DNA of 64,000 nt. Source: Apostichopus japonicus (Eukaryota; Echinodermata; Holothuroidea; Aspidochirotida; Stichopodidae). The position numbers were made by a program, and so were the translations under genes. Positions 34,125-46,560 of the stretch are shown here, piece after piece; position 1 is the stretch's first letter; every line of letters begins with the position of its first letter. Location of the stretch: NCBI RefSeq assembly GCF_037975245.1, contig NC_092580.1, positions 3,572,501 to 3,636,500 of the forward strand. Direction: 5' to 3'. The notes below the pieces were generated by a model. The model did no database searches and was not told where the DNA came from. It was given only the letters and a program-made list of their open reading frames with translations.

Positions 34125-34445
34125 TAGGGGGTGAGAGCTGGGGGGCACTGCGGGGGCGTGCCCCCCACTCTTTTTCCAAAATAGCAAATGTGCCCAACTG
34201 GCAAATAAAATGTGCCCCTTTGATGAAGAACTGTCTTTTGGATAGCTTAAGACTTGGTTAATTTTAATATTTTATATGAATTATTCACGTGCACCATAAT
34301 AGTATTGATAGCATGCTAACACATCATATTATTTAAGTGATATGGCCGGTTTTTATCGGTTTATAGCATAACGAGTGGTGATTGTGGAATGAGAAAGTGC
34401 CCCTCTGATGTTGTGCCCCCCTCCCCACTTTTTGGAAGCTTCCTA
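34125..34445 (+). repeat. GC-ended dispersed element, copy 2
   Basis: Begins GGGGGTGAGAGCTGGGGGGC, with a GGGGGGCA...TGCCCCCC hairpin at about 34140-34167. It has two CCCAACTGGCAAAT/AAAATGTGCCCC segments and ends GTGCCCCCCTCCCCACTTTT then CTTCCTACCG. Same style as 17217, 38387 and 61488. Confidence 0.45.
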
Positions 34446-35769
34446 CCGTCCATTCATCCTTCACTAGGTCTGTATGGTGAGTGAGAAATGGGTTTATTGT
34501 AACTGAAGTTAATTTAATTCCAACCCCTCCGTGGAGTAAACGGAATCACGCTGCGAAGATTTTGCTAATGTTTACTCTACTTAAAGATTCAGTACCGGTA
34601 TCTCCCTCCCCCCCCCCCAACCCCACGACAATAGGCTACAAAGTGAGAAAATTGTCACTCCTAAATTTCAACAAGTGTTTTAATGGCACTCTATCATGGA
34701 ATTATCCACACTGAGGTATTTACTTATCTATTTTTATATTCGACAATGGCGGAGAAAATATTAAAAAATCAGGAAATTCCTTTAGAAAACTTCTAGCCTT
34801 TTTTTGTGGAGGGGGAGGGGCTCAACAAATGAAGCCCGTACTGATATGTGTTTAATCAGAATTGTGTAGGGTAATGGTTAGCTTTTTTAATCAATTTAAC
34901 ATTGAAAGGCTTGTTACTATAGTTTCATATATTTTACATTTAAGTATATACAAGAAGCTTATTTTGCTTGCTACACGTAACATTTGTGCTGCATCTACGC
35001 CGACTTATACAGGGCCACAACTTTGCATAGCGGAATTATGGAGCATATGGGCAAAACGCCAATGAAGTACTTCAAATCCATGCATATCAATATGTTGATA
35101 CATGAATTAAAACTTCTGGATCTGTTGTTACTAAAAAAAATAATCAAACACGTTCTTATTCCATGTTGATGGATATTAACACGTCAACGATTTGTCAACG
35201 ATAGCTGTGTAAACAAACACTAAGTAGCCTATATGATTAATGAATACGCGGTATATAAGATGAACTCTGAAATATTGATAGGATTAAATGACAAATTATA
35301 AAAATTAGCTTACTTATGAAGAGTATACTTACAAACTGAAACATTGTCTCTGAATAGCTTTTATTTTACTGAAAACCATATGGATATCTCGTACGAGCAG
35401 GAGGAATGATATGAAGCGGGGATGGGTTGGGGGTTTGGGAGGGCCACGGTCATTGGTGATATCGAGATCATAGTCCGAAATAGGATTTGGACTCAGGTTT
35501 TATTTGTGACCCGAGCCCATCTCGGACTCGGTCTAGCTATAGATTCGTATTTGGACTTAAACTGTTTTCGACTACAGCCCATTCCAAAATAGGCTATATT
35601 GCATCATTAACACCACGCCAGTAAACGGTCCCACCCATATATAAGAACATGTGAAAAATATTTATTTTCTAGGAACATGCCCCACGAAATCTCATCCCAA
35701 TCAAACACACAAAAGAAGGCGCTTTGAGGTGGTGCAATTATTGCTGGATATGTTGCTGTTCCTGAAAAG
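34446..35769. other. Intergenic DNA, nothing assigned
   Basis: No coding frame with recognisable content. A C10 run (34608) and a GACTCGG/CCGAGTC-rich patch at 35470-35570 are the only notable features. Confidence 0.4.
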
Positions 35770-35784
35770 TTGTTGAGTTGTTGA

Positions 35785-35936
35785 CAGAGTTGTTGACAAT
35801 TGACAATTCTTAATCATGGACGTTAAATATGAATGTAAGAGACTGACTTCGGTCAGCTTGCGGCTTTGATAAGCCAATGAGGCTTCTTCGCGAGTTCCTG
35901 CTTGCAGGAGTATCTAAAATACATACATACATACAA
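35785..35936 (+). mobile_element. tRNA-derived SINE, 5'-truncated copy 4
   Basis: Starts within the body (GAGTTGTTGACAATT) and runs through GACTTCGGTCAGCTTGCGG, TAAGCCAATGAGGCTTCTT and TTCCTGCTTGCAGGAGTATC to a CATACATACATAC tail. The tRNA head is absent, as expected from truncated reverse transcription. Confidence 0.85.
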
Positions 35937-35937
35937 A

Positions 35938-36634
35938 ATGGTTGCATCGTACATGATGTTACTGACTCCTGTTTTGGTAGTGGTGCTGAGACATTGTGCC
36001 TGCGTCATCAAAGTTGTTGACTACCGCCACCAAATTCGCAGAACAGTTCAGGAAGTATCATACTTTCATTGCTCAGTGCATGCAGTACCAACAGTACACT
36101 CGGCAGTTCGTCTCTATAGTAGTTACAAGCATCTTAGACAGGACTCGCACATTGAAAACTTATTCACACTGCAAAACGTCTAATCTCGTACACGTATACT
36201 ATACCATGATCTTGACTAAACAACAAAAATCTAATTTTGACGTTTTAATGAAAAGTACAAAGTTTGCAATTTGGCTATTTTCAGATTATTGCCGTACGTC
36301 TTGCACATTTACTGTATCTCACGTCAAAACACTCAAAATATCAAAACATCGAACTGTAACTATCGTTGAAACAATGAGAGTTGCGTATCCGCTTCCGGTT
36401 TTCCACTATTGGCTTACATTGAGGTCAATATACTTTACACCTATAAAACAGGTATCAGCAAACACAGCGTTAACCTGTGCATACTATAGATGTACAAATG
36501 TTTGCTGTGACGTAATCATGTCAGTCAGATGGGGAAATCTCCTGATACTAATGCAACTCTATAGCTGGTTGCTCGTAAATTTGGGTAATTCAAATAAAGT
36601 TCACAATTCATCAACCAGGCTAATTCTTCAATGA
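35938..36634 (+). other. Unassigned open frames, 0.7 kb
   Basis: Two overlapping open frames: one from ATG 35938 (MVASYMMLLTPVLVVVL, signal-like, to 36183) and a longer one to 36634 whose apparent start is GTG (35996). A 212-codon frame is long for this AT-rich DNA, but composition is unremarkable and no domain is recognised. It could be a decayed mobile-element frame, an exon, or chance. Confidence 0.2.
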
Positions 36635-38270
36635 TAATTTGGACGTTTTGCAGCAAAAATTAGTTATTTTATTTCAGGGCCTCGGGGGAGTTTAGCTTTA
36701 CGCTAACCGAGTATACTCTTTAATGTTAAATAATAATAATAAAACCGGTGAATTGCTCACCTATTTACGGCTTGAATCAGACTGGCTGATATTAGTCATA
36801 ATATGGTTTTATCGGGTTCTAACAATATAATACGGTAACTAGAAAAATATACCTTGACGCAAAATTTAGATTACCAGCTCGATCATGTATAGACTCACTT
36901 GTTCAAAATTCACTCGTGAAACCAGAATAGACGCAAGCAGATACATGGATAACCTAAGAGCTGCGCATTGAACTTTCGTATTTTCAAGGTAAAATGTTAG
37001 CAGTGTTGAAACTGAAACAAGCGCGATTGTATAAGGTCAAGTTAAATATATTAAATATTTATGATTCAGTATTTGCTTAAGCAATCTCTATTACCGAAAG
37101 TAGTTTTATCAATAGAAACATTTCAGAACATCGCAAACTCTAACTGTGAATTTTAATTGGCTAATTTAAGGAGCTAGAAAACCAGTTTCCCATTCTTGTG
37201 AGTACGGTGATGGTCTGTGTCAGAAATTTAACTTTTTGTAGAAACTTATTAAAAGTAGGAAAATATTTAGCGTTTATGACTTCAATAAACATGGGTAGGT
37301 GGACGCGAACTACTACGTTGCTGAAAATGTTATACTAACATGTAATGTTGGTATACTTTGAAATACAATTTCGATTACCAACAAAATATCGCGTGCAAGT
37401 CCCGCCCATCGGTAAGTATTGAATTACACACAATGAATCAGCAAGCAACCTTAGCTGAGCACGCACCTGTGTCATTTGTAAACAAAGCTGGACGGACATC
37501 TTCAAAGGCATTACCATGAGCGCATAATTTACCACGTTCGGAAATTCTTTTAAATCTATTACTAAAGAAGAACCACTTGTAAAACTTTCACCGGAGAAAG
37601 GTAAATAATACTGATCATGTCGGAAAATGCAGAATTCAAGGATAACTTGACGGAAAATCAACTATATATTGTATTCTTACCGAGGCTAGACTTAACGACG
37701 TTTAAATATGGCTAGTAACGTCAATCATGTTAGGCGTAACATTAAGTTAGTTTAGCCCCATAGGCTTAGGCTAGGCATAATGGAAGTCCTACAGTAGGCC
37801 TAATATTACTAGTTTACTGATGTTGGCCTAGAATACTTTAGGGGGCAGTGACGGTAGTTAGGCTGGGTCTGGATGACAGAAATTTAAACATAGAAGCCAT
37901 GTCGCACCAGCTGACAACGGTGCGTACGCTTTGCAGTAATTTGAAGCTCACTCGCAACAGCTTGGTATACCCCCAACTGTGTCGTGCAAAGGGTGGCAAA
38001 CTGGCAATGTTATGCTTGTATACATGTAACGACTAATTCGACAAATTCCCGATCTTATCGTCAAAATATCTTTCACTTAAAGAAACACCTGATGCACCAG
38101 ATTAGTGTGAATTTTGTGGGGGGAAATATCCTTGTTGAAATAAATTTGGGGATATTGAGCTGTGGATTACACAGTTTTTACTTTCTGAAAAAGAAATCAA
38201 ATCCAAAAATGTACAGCCATCTATATTGTTCACCATGCTAATTTAATTAGACTGAAATGTAGGAGAGGGC
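36635..38270. other. Intergenic DNA, nothing assigned
   Basis: AT-rich, no recognised gene; short open frames only. TAGGCCTA/AGGCTTAGG motifs occur near 37720-37830, as in 6900-7500. Confidence 0.4.
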
Positions 38271-38274
38271 TTTA

Positions 38275-39010
38275 CAGAAACGTTTGAGCCCCAGGGAGAG
38301 CACATGCATCTAGTTGGAGGGGCACTAACAATTAATGGAGGATCACCAATAATTTAAGGAAGATTAGCATTAGTTAGGGATTCCAGGCGTAATCTGAGCC
38401 CAATTTGATTTGGGGGGGCTGTAACGACTTGCCCGAAAATTATAACCAACATTTATCATATTGGCATGCATCAGTTATTACATCGCATGCCAATAACATA
38501 CAATCATTGGCCGTGTTATTACCCTTCCATATTGGTTAGAATTATTGGGGAAGTGCTTGCAATAGTAATGATACTAATAATATCAGTTTAACCATTGAAA
38601 AACACATTGCAAATTATTTTCCTTTCAGTAGGTGCCCGAAAAATTCTCAGCATATTGCCCGAATTTTCACGTAAAATGTTGGTTGGTGGGGCTGCAGTTC
38701 CCCCGCCTCCTACGCCTATAGCCAATGGCGTATGTTACTTTTAACTGTTATGTTTAGGTCTTACAAAAGTACTTTAGATGGTCATTTTGTTATGAAAACT
38801 ATTTTTTTGAAAGATTTTTCAGAAATGTTTGAGTCCCTGGAGAGCACATACTCCTAGTTGGAGGGGCACTAACACTTAATGGAGGATCACCAATAATTTG
38901 TGGAAGATAAGCATTACTTTATAAGTTAGTGTTTCCAGACCAATGGTGTAGCTTTAACTTTTATATTGAGGTCTAACCTTTTTTTCCAGAACTTTATTAT
39001 CCCTGAAAAT
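38275..39010 (+). repeat. Direct segmental duplication, about 545-bp period, copy 1 interrupted
   Basis: Copy 1 from 38275 (CAGAAACGTTTGAGCCCCAG) and copy 2 from 38820 (CAGAAATGTTTGAGTCCCTG) share GAGAGCACAT, AGTTGGAGGGGCACTAACA, ATTAATGGAGGATCACCAAT and AATGG(C/T)GTA...TTTAACT. Copy 2 is continuous where copy 1 contains 38387-38720. Confidence 0.8.
38387..38720. mobile_element. GC-ended element inserted in duplication copy 1
   Basis: GGCGTAATCTGAGCCC at the left and CCTCCTACGCC at the right have inverse ends (GGCGTA/TACGCC). The interior has GGGGGGGCTG and GCAGTTCCCCC. The sister copy has TTCCAG directly joined to ACCAATGG, an empty-site comparison supporting insertion. No coding frame. Confidence 0.65.
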
Positions 39011-39544
39011 ATCCCATTTTAAAGTAGCATTGCTTTAAACTGATTGAACATATAATACACCAGTATTGAAAACCTGAGGTGTAAAGATCATGTAGATTAA
39101 AGTTGTATGTATTACACATACTGTAGTACTATACATTACAGAACCATCCATCCAATACTATATACAATGGCTATGTGTGTACTGCATGTGGTATGGAGTG
39201 CCGGCTAATATTACTATTACACGATATGCCAGCACATATAAATACTGTTACCCAATACCTCATAATATTCCAATAGTAAAGTACAGTATGTGTGTGTGTG
39301 TGGTTTCTTTAATTGACTTGTCATGAAGTTAAATATCATTAGTAGGCCTACTGTAGCATACAGCTAGAGTGTGATTTATATCAGGTACTGTATCATTTAT
39401 CAACATACTATGCAAAATATCTACGCAAATCGCTATGTATACATGTGCAGGGAGGTCTAGTACACACGTATGCTTTCATATACAAAATACAGTATTTTAC
39501 CAGTCTTTGTTTGTTTGTTTGGTTTACAAGAAAATGTTTGCTCA

Positions 39545-39825
39545 AACTGTGACATAACATGAGAATGTACTACGAAAATACTACATGTATATATACATAT
39601 AGTAGTATTACATGAGAATGTACTAGAAAAATACTATGTGTAGATACATATGCTAGTATCACATGAGAATATATACTAGAAAAATACTACATGTACATAC
39701 ATATAGTAGTATTACATGAGAATGTACTAGGAAAATACTACATGTACACACAGTACATATATAAGTATTACATGAGAATGTACTAGGAAAATACTACATG
39801 TACATATAGTACAGTAGTATTACAT
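39545..39825 (+). repeat. Minisatellite, about 55-60 bp unit
   Basis: Unit TATTACATGAGAATGTACTA followed by GAAAAATACTACATGTACAT and ATAGTAG, five or more copies. A further unit appears at 42240-42305, on the other side of the LINE. Confidence 0.85.
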
Positions 39826-42239
39826 TTCATTTCATTTATTCAATCCAGTATAAATATAAAATATTCATAAAAAGGAGTACAAACATAAAATCTATTTATA
39901 TAAACAATATTAAGATGTTAAGATGATATAAGATTCAAAACAATATTCTAAATCAAAGGATCCAAAAGCTTAGATTGAAAGAATATTGCAGCACGATAGC
40001 TAAATGAGTTTCTAAAAAGATGTATTCTATATTTTGGCAAGATTTGTCGACTTCTTAGATTTCTGCAAGATTTTCTTAGCATACTGTTTAATGAAGAATG
40101 TAGAGGATGGTTTTGGTCTGCTTCAATTGTGTTTGCCGTCCGAATGAACTCGTTGCTAGCAGTTGCATTTACAGTGTCGAATAGGAAGTTGAAGTCTAAA
40201 CTCAAAATTTTAGAAGTATTTATACTTCAAAAACCTTGTTATTCTTAGTTTATCTTTTTGCGATATAAAGTGATACCATACTGGGACAGCGTAAGTTATA
40301 TGTGGCAGAACCATAGAATTAAAAAACATTTCTCTAAGCATCACTATTAACAAATTATACAACGAATGCTAGACTAGATACAATGTAATAAACTTTACTG
40401 AGGATCTTCGAGATATGATTGTTGAACGTCAGACTTTCATCGATACATACCCTTATTAAAGTAGTCAGTTTTTGTTGTCTTTTCAACTTCGGAACAACGC
40501 AGTTTAATTTGTTGTGGTTTAGATGACAGAAGACCTTAATGTTTAATGTTCTTGTTTGCAAAACAAATTTCTTTAGATCTGTTAGGGTTAAGCAACAAAT
40601 TTTACAAGTATACAAACTCTTCATCGATGGATATTTGACTGTCTTTATTTGGTTGTCTGATGGACTTGATAATATTCCAATAATTACAAGTGTGACCTTT
40701 TATTGGTCCAAACATTTCACTTCGTATATCATGAACATATTTGTTTATTGTCCTTTGTATCTGATTCCGTAAAGTGTTATTTCCTTCGTCTATTGCCTTC
40801 TGCTTATCAGTCTCCAGTTGTTTAATACGATTATCCGCAGACCATATTCCCTTCATCATTTCTGCCGGTGTCACACGTTTATTTGGTATGCAGATGTCAC
40901 TAACGAAACCAATATAGCTTGAGATGACCTCTGTTAATTCATTAAGACTTTCACAACTATCTTGAAAGAAGTGGAATCGAGAACTTCTTGCATAGAAGTG
41001 ATATTGTCTCCGGATAAATCTTTTTCTTTCTTACATCTTTTCTTGTCAGGAATACGGTGTTTCTCTGTAAACTTTGGTATAAGTAGTATACTGAAGTGAT
41101 CTGAGGTTGATATACAGTGCATTGTCTTTACATTGTAGCAGTCCCTTTTAACACACACTGCATCTAATACTGAGTTCGCCTGAGGGTAGGCATAGAAGTC
41201 AACTAAATTATTCAAGCCCATGGTTTCAAATGCTTCAATGTGTTCTCCATTTATAGATCTCCAACAGTTATAAAGCACGTTCGAGGATTATCCTTCTGTA
41301 ACATTGTGATTTCTGCCTTCAGTTGTTTATCAGGGAGAGAGAAGTTAGATGATGGTCGTGTATACACATTAATTATGGTAACATTTGATACATCACTAGG
41401 AAGATAGCGTGGACTTGCTCTTATAGCAATCTGTTCAATTATCCGGCATTGATAGAGTAGAACATACTTTCTGGCAACTGACTGACCAGTCCTTAGCAAT
41501 ATTTGAAATAAGTCCTCTCCGTTAGCAGAAAATTGTCTATCACGACGAAACATAAAATAACCCTCGATGCGTAATGTCTCATCTGGTAGTCTGTGTTGTG
41601 GTCTCTCATTGTGCAATTCCTTGTCCATATTTTGTAGTTTCGTTTCTTGTAGCGTTATAGAATGCAAGTTTTTCAAGTTCGAGATTGTGTCTTCCAGATG
41701 TAAGAATTTTCCTTGTAAAACTGTTCACATTTGCACTCAACCAGTAAGGGAAGCTAAAATTAGATTGCTGTGTATGCCAATATCAGTGTATGTATTCCTG
41801 CTCTCGTACCTCTGTATTGTATAGTCGACTCTTCTTTTAACTTGTTCATCAACTGTGAGTCTATTGTGAATTCCTTCATTCCTGTACCAATATTATGCAA
41901 TGTCTGGGAGCTACAGTATTGGCTATCGTTTGTAGAAGTGTTTTCTCTACCACTACTAACGTTCATTATGCTTGTATAGGCCATTGTAGAGTACATAGTA
42001 AATACATATAGAACCATACCTATGAGAATCATGGCGGAACAAATAAATGTTCTTGCAACACTCGAAACATTACAAAATTCCTGCAAAGTCACATAAGCAG
42101 GGTTAGTTCTTCCTCTGAAAGAAATCCACCCACAAATAGACACAAATTAAAACACTTAAACGAAGAAAAGAGAAAATAACTACAAGAACCATTCTTCACA
42201 CGGTACCTCAACACAAGTGCCAAGTACAAGATGTCACTA
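39826..42239 (-). mobile_element. Internally deleted non-LTR retrotransposon (LINE)
   Basis: Minus strand. From its 5' side: an N-terminal frame (42143-41760), then an apurinic-type endonuclease in two frames (41676-41251: LQETKL, IINVYTRPSSN, TCFITVGDL; 41278-40934: SDHFSILLIP). Next is a pre-reverse-transcriptase segment (40874-40602: GHTCNYWNIIKSIR) and then abruptly C-terminal sequence (40624-40355: CIDESLTFNNHISKI; 40205-39948: LRSRQ...NSFSYRAAIFF). The reverse-transcriptase core with its catalytic Asp pair is missing. Frames are broken by shifts. The 3' tail reads GAATAAATGAAATGAAATG. TATTACAT flanks both ends (39818-39825 and 42240-42247), but the target is itself repetitive. Dead copy. 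Confidence 0.8.
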
Positions 42240-42305
42240 TATTACATGAGAATGCACTAGAAAAATACTACCTGTACATACATATAGTAGCATTTGAGAA
42301 TGTAT
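42240..42305 (+). repeat. Minisatellite remainder on the far side of the LINE
   Basis: TATTACATGAGAATGCACTA, then GAAAAATACTACCTGTACAT and ATAGTAGCAT: the same unit as 39545-39825, split from that array by the LINE. Confidence 0.8.
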
Positions 42306-45300
42306 TACACAAGCATAAAGGTAGAAAATTCGCAGGGCACTGTAGAAAAAAAAAACTTCTGATCAACCTTATGGTTGAAGAGCTTATAAATTGTATCTTG
42401 AGAAGAAAGTACTTTGACATAATACATTATTTATTCAATGAGTTTGATGATACAAACAATTGTAAATGTGAAAGATTCACATTTGTCATGCATAATAGAT
42501 TGTAAAATTGACTTTTACGCTGGAAACAAATTAAAAATTTCCTTTGAACCAGAGCTTCATGTTACTCACAGCTCACCAGAACTGCTTTCTATGTTCGGTT
42601 TCGCCTACGTTTTGCTGCATTGGATAGTTTAAAAAACAAAATAGCTTTGTTGAAACATGACAAGAAAAATGTGCCAACAAAAGAATATTTCTGAATGGAA
42701 ACTGAGAAGTTATGATGTCTACAGCTCTGATGCTCATCAGAGTGAAGAACTGTAGTTAAGTCAGTATATAAGTTTAGTGCTATAGACTACTTCAGTGTAC
42801 CACCATTGGCTGTCATCACTGCTGTATAGCTTTCAAGTTTATGGGACAGTTGAAGTGACCCAGATGGAAGTGATATTGTTTATAACAGTCATCAAAATTG
42901 TGAAATGAAATCTGTTCCACTTTAACAGTCTATATATATATATATATATATATGTACTGTATATACATTCCTCAGGGCTCAGTTTGTTTTAGTGTCAAAA
43001 AGAGTTCAAAAAAGGTCTACTCTTATGTACACACACTTATAGGACACTATGATTGGGCACTATGTATGCTATGGCATGCTGCTTAATTCAGTGCTGCATA
43101 GAGTTAGACTATTGGCATTGAGCTGGTTATGCTGTGCTGGTTCAGGGTCAACAACTGTTTATTGAGGGTAGTGTACTGTATGTAGATATAGTTGAAGCAA
43201 TCTACAAGTGACCAAATTTGATACTAACTACAGTAGGAGTGCATTTACCTGCAAATACGCAGTATTGTAGTGCGGGTGAAGTGCTTGCAGTATCAGGAAG
43301 AACATTTCGGTTGTGCATGGTGTTATATTTTGAGCGGATAACACACCAGGCAGTGTACAGTAGGTGCCTACAAAGTGAGAGTGTTTGTGAGCGCCGTGAC
43401 AGGCTCAGAATAAGTTTGCTACACAGCTAGCCTCTGAAACTGCAAATGTAAAGAGACTATACGAAACTTGTAAGTTTCAACGTCCAGTCATGTAGGTATC
43501 GTTCACTTGGCCAGTCGTGCCAATATTGTAGCACGCACACGCACTCCAGTAATGAGTAGTAGTTTAAATCTGGTCACATGGAGAAAATGTTTGTATACTG
43601 TATGCAAAGTTGGTATATTGTACAACTGGAAGATTTAAGAGGAAGGGAAAGGCCTGAAAAGCAGTGGCTTGGAAGTGGTGTCAGGTGGGTCCATGTGGTA
43701 CAAAAGAGGTACCATGTTTTTTGGATAAAATAAATGCAAACTTGCATACAGTTAAAGGTATCAATTCCCTCACTACTACTGTGTACATACACAACCTTTT
43801 GTAGGGTGTTATGGTACACATGCTCCAGAGAAGTTGTGTTGTTTTTTGGCTTTGAAAAACACCATTAATCTTTCCACTGTATGCTGTTTGTGTGTATTTT
43901 ATATTAAGCATTTTACTGTATCTGCTTTCCTGAGAGTTATACCTGTAACCAAATTTTATGCACCTGTGTTTGTATTGTAAACAGCAAATTTTTCAAGTGC
44001 TATGTACACATTACTTAGTGAAGTGTAATTATTTGTTCAGTATTTAACAATAGTTTCGTTCTTAAAATATGATGGGACACTAGAAATATAAATATGAAAG
44101 GTACCTACCCCACCCAGATGTGTTTGCACAACATGGTTTTTGCCATCCATCATTTATGTCTTCTTGAAGTGTTTATGAAATATACCTACAGTATAGATGT
44201 TTGCTTTTCTCTTTTGTTTACAAATTTTTCATGAAATTGTTGTAAGTAAGAATGTTAACAGTGTATTGTACTGCTGTACTGTACAAACGAATATAATCAC
44301 CGTGAAGTTATGATGTGGACATGAATAGCTAATGTGCTATATAACTGTACAGAACAATGAAAAGTATACCAATGTTATGGAAAGCTGAACAGTACCAGTA
44401 ATTGTTGCATTAATCAATGAACATGTTTGTACACATGTGTGGGTATGTTTGATCTAAGACCAACTGTCACTACAGATGTCAGTTAGACATCCTGGTTAAC
44501 AGTGTTACTGTTGAATGAACATTTCCATATTAAATGTATAGAAGGAATCAAGCTAATGGGCTTAACATAATGAAAGTACAGTTTTCACAATATGTAATAG
44601 TGCAGAAAATTCTTTGAATTTAAAAAAAAAAAAAAATTATCAATCAACTGTCGCTATACAGTTGTTATTCCCTGGAAAATGGTCTGTTTTTCAATTATGT
44701 CAAATTATGTGCTTTAATGCTCTGTGTACCTACTGTACAACAGCTATACAAGCTAATGTTGAAGTTCTAACTTATGAGCAAGTACAGCATACAGTTGGTG
44801 TTAATACAGTACTTAATACAACTTACAAAACTACATGATACAGTATGTGATAAATATATATCTTGCTTGATATGATATCTGTATGCTATCTTGATTCAAT
44901 AGTGTATATTGCTTTCAACTTTGAAAGCAAACATTGCACCATTTTATATTTGGATTAATCTGAAAATGGTAAGAGGAATATGTTCAGTCATATAGTGAAG
45001 GTCCTATCAATCCCAATTACTCGACAAGCTTGCATCTTGCTGTCGGCTAGTTTTACAAGCTGAACTTACAACTTTATTTGACTAAATATCAAATTGGACA
45101 TTTGCCATCAAAAACCTGCAATAGTTTATACTCTTAAATGTGCAGCGTGTGAAGTCGATATGTATTGTTTGTTTGTCTGTTTATGTACGTGTGTATGTGT
45201 ACGTGTGTAATGCGTGTATGTACGTGTATTGCGTGTGTGCGTGTATGTATGTGTGTATACTCTCTCTTTCTGTTTGTGTCATTTCTTTCTTCTGCAGTCT

Positions 45301-45950
45301 TTGCCAGTTTAATTTTTGCCTCAGGGTCATCAAATACTTTCTGTACAGAACTATTTCCTGTAATACTGTGTGGTTTAGAGTGGTGCATTGTACAGTATTA
45401 TGGCCTGTACAATAGGACAAAGTTGTTGTTGTTAATAGCTGCAAGCAAATTCACATAATGAGGGGAAAGAAGGTATTAATCACAACCACCAGGAACAGGA
45501 AGAGTGGAAAGTGGATCCAACACCCCCCCACACCCACGTAGAATAATACAGAGCTAAATGATATGTAGTAATTACTTTGTCTGCAGTTAGCAGGGATGGG
45601 GGAGGGAGGGTGGGTTGTGTTGGAGGGGGGTGTGGATGGGGTTGGAAGTGCATGATGTCTGTTGGAAACTATACAGGGTCAACAGATCATGCATTGTACA
45701 GTGTGTTATTTCACGTACAGCTTAGTAAGAACCCAGCCATCATCCTTCTTATACTTTCATTTTCGAAATATTAAAGCTCATTAAATCTGAGAGAGCTAAT
45801 ATTGCTGTTTTTCCTGTTGGATGATGATCCATAGAGGTGCAGTAATATCCTTAATTCCCATCGTCGTTGTATGCATTATGTTTATAATTTAGAGGATGAA
45901 GTGTAAACCCTCTGCAGTTCTCATATTTGGCATGTCGCTTACCCATAATG
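42306..45950. other. Intergenic DNA, nothing assigned
   Basis: No coding frame with recognisable content. (TA)n at about 42931-42952 and a TGTACTGTA-rich patch are present. A GT/CGTGTATG microsatellite runs at 45180-45262, with open frames on both strands that are by-products of it. A G-rich stretch lies at 45595-45645. Confidence 0.45.
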
Positions 45951-45959
45951 AATACAAGA

Positions 45960-46560
45960 ATTGTATTGTTGAGGTTTAAGGTCATTTGGAGTCAGCAGAT
46001 GGCAAAATTGTGAATATCTCCAGAACCTGAAAATGAAAGCAGCTCATATAATGCATGGTTGGATAGCCTTAATATGTAGTGAAAAGGTTTTGTACCATTT
46101 GATGTAGGGTCAGAGGTCATTTAAGGTCACCAGGTGGTCAAAACTGGAAAGCCTTGTACACACAATATCTCCATTTAGGAAACCTGCAGTTTTCATATTT
46201 GGCATGTGCCTTTCCCATAATTAATACAAGATCCCTATTGTTTTGGTGGAAGTCAAATGTCATTTGGGGTCAAGAAAGAGCAAAATGTGAAAATCTCCAA
46301 AACACTGCATCTCCAGAACCTGCAAACATCATAGGAGTTCATATGTCTGGTAGAATAGCCAATATGTAGTGTTAAGTATTTACACAATTTGGTGGAGGTC
46401 AAAGGTCATGTAGGGTCAGCAAATGTCAAAATACTTGAGAATGTTACCTTCAAAATATATTAGATATGCTTTGTAGATTACCCAAATGATAAGTAAATAT
46501 GCTTAACAATTTGACATAGTTGTAAGCTCAGTTAAGGTTTGCAGAAGTCAAACCATACAA
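45960..46560 (+). repeat. Tandem repeat with AGGTCA direct repeats
   Basis: Units of roughly 130-160 bp contain GAGGTCAAAGGTCATTTGGGGTCAGCAGA, with variants, and ATCTCCAGAACCTG. Clear cases: about 45973, 46105, 46248, and 46396-46408 (AGGTCAAAGGTCA, a perfect DR1). Confidence 0.75.

Noticed and set aside
45134-45458. Open frames on both strands over a GT-rich tract
   Set aside because: Translations are simple repeats (VYVCV, THIHT) from the microsatellite.
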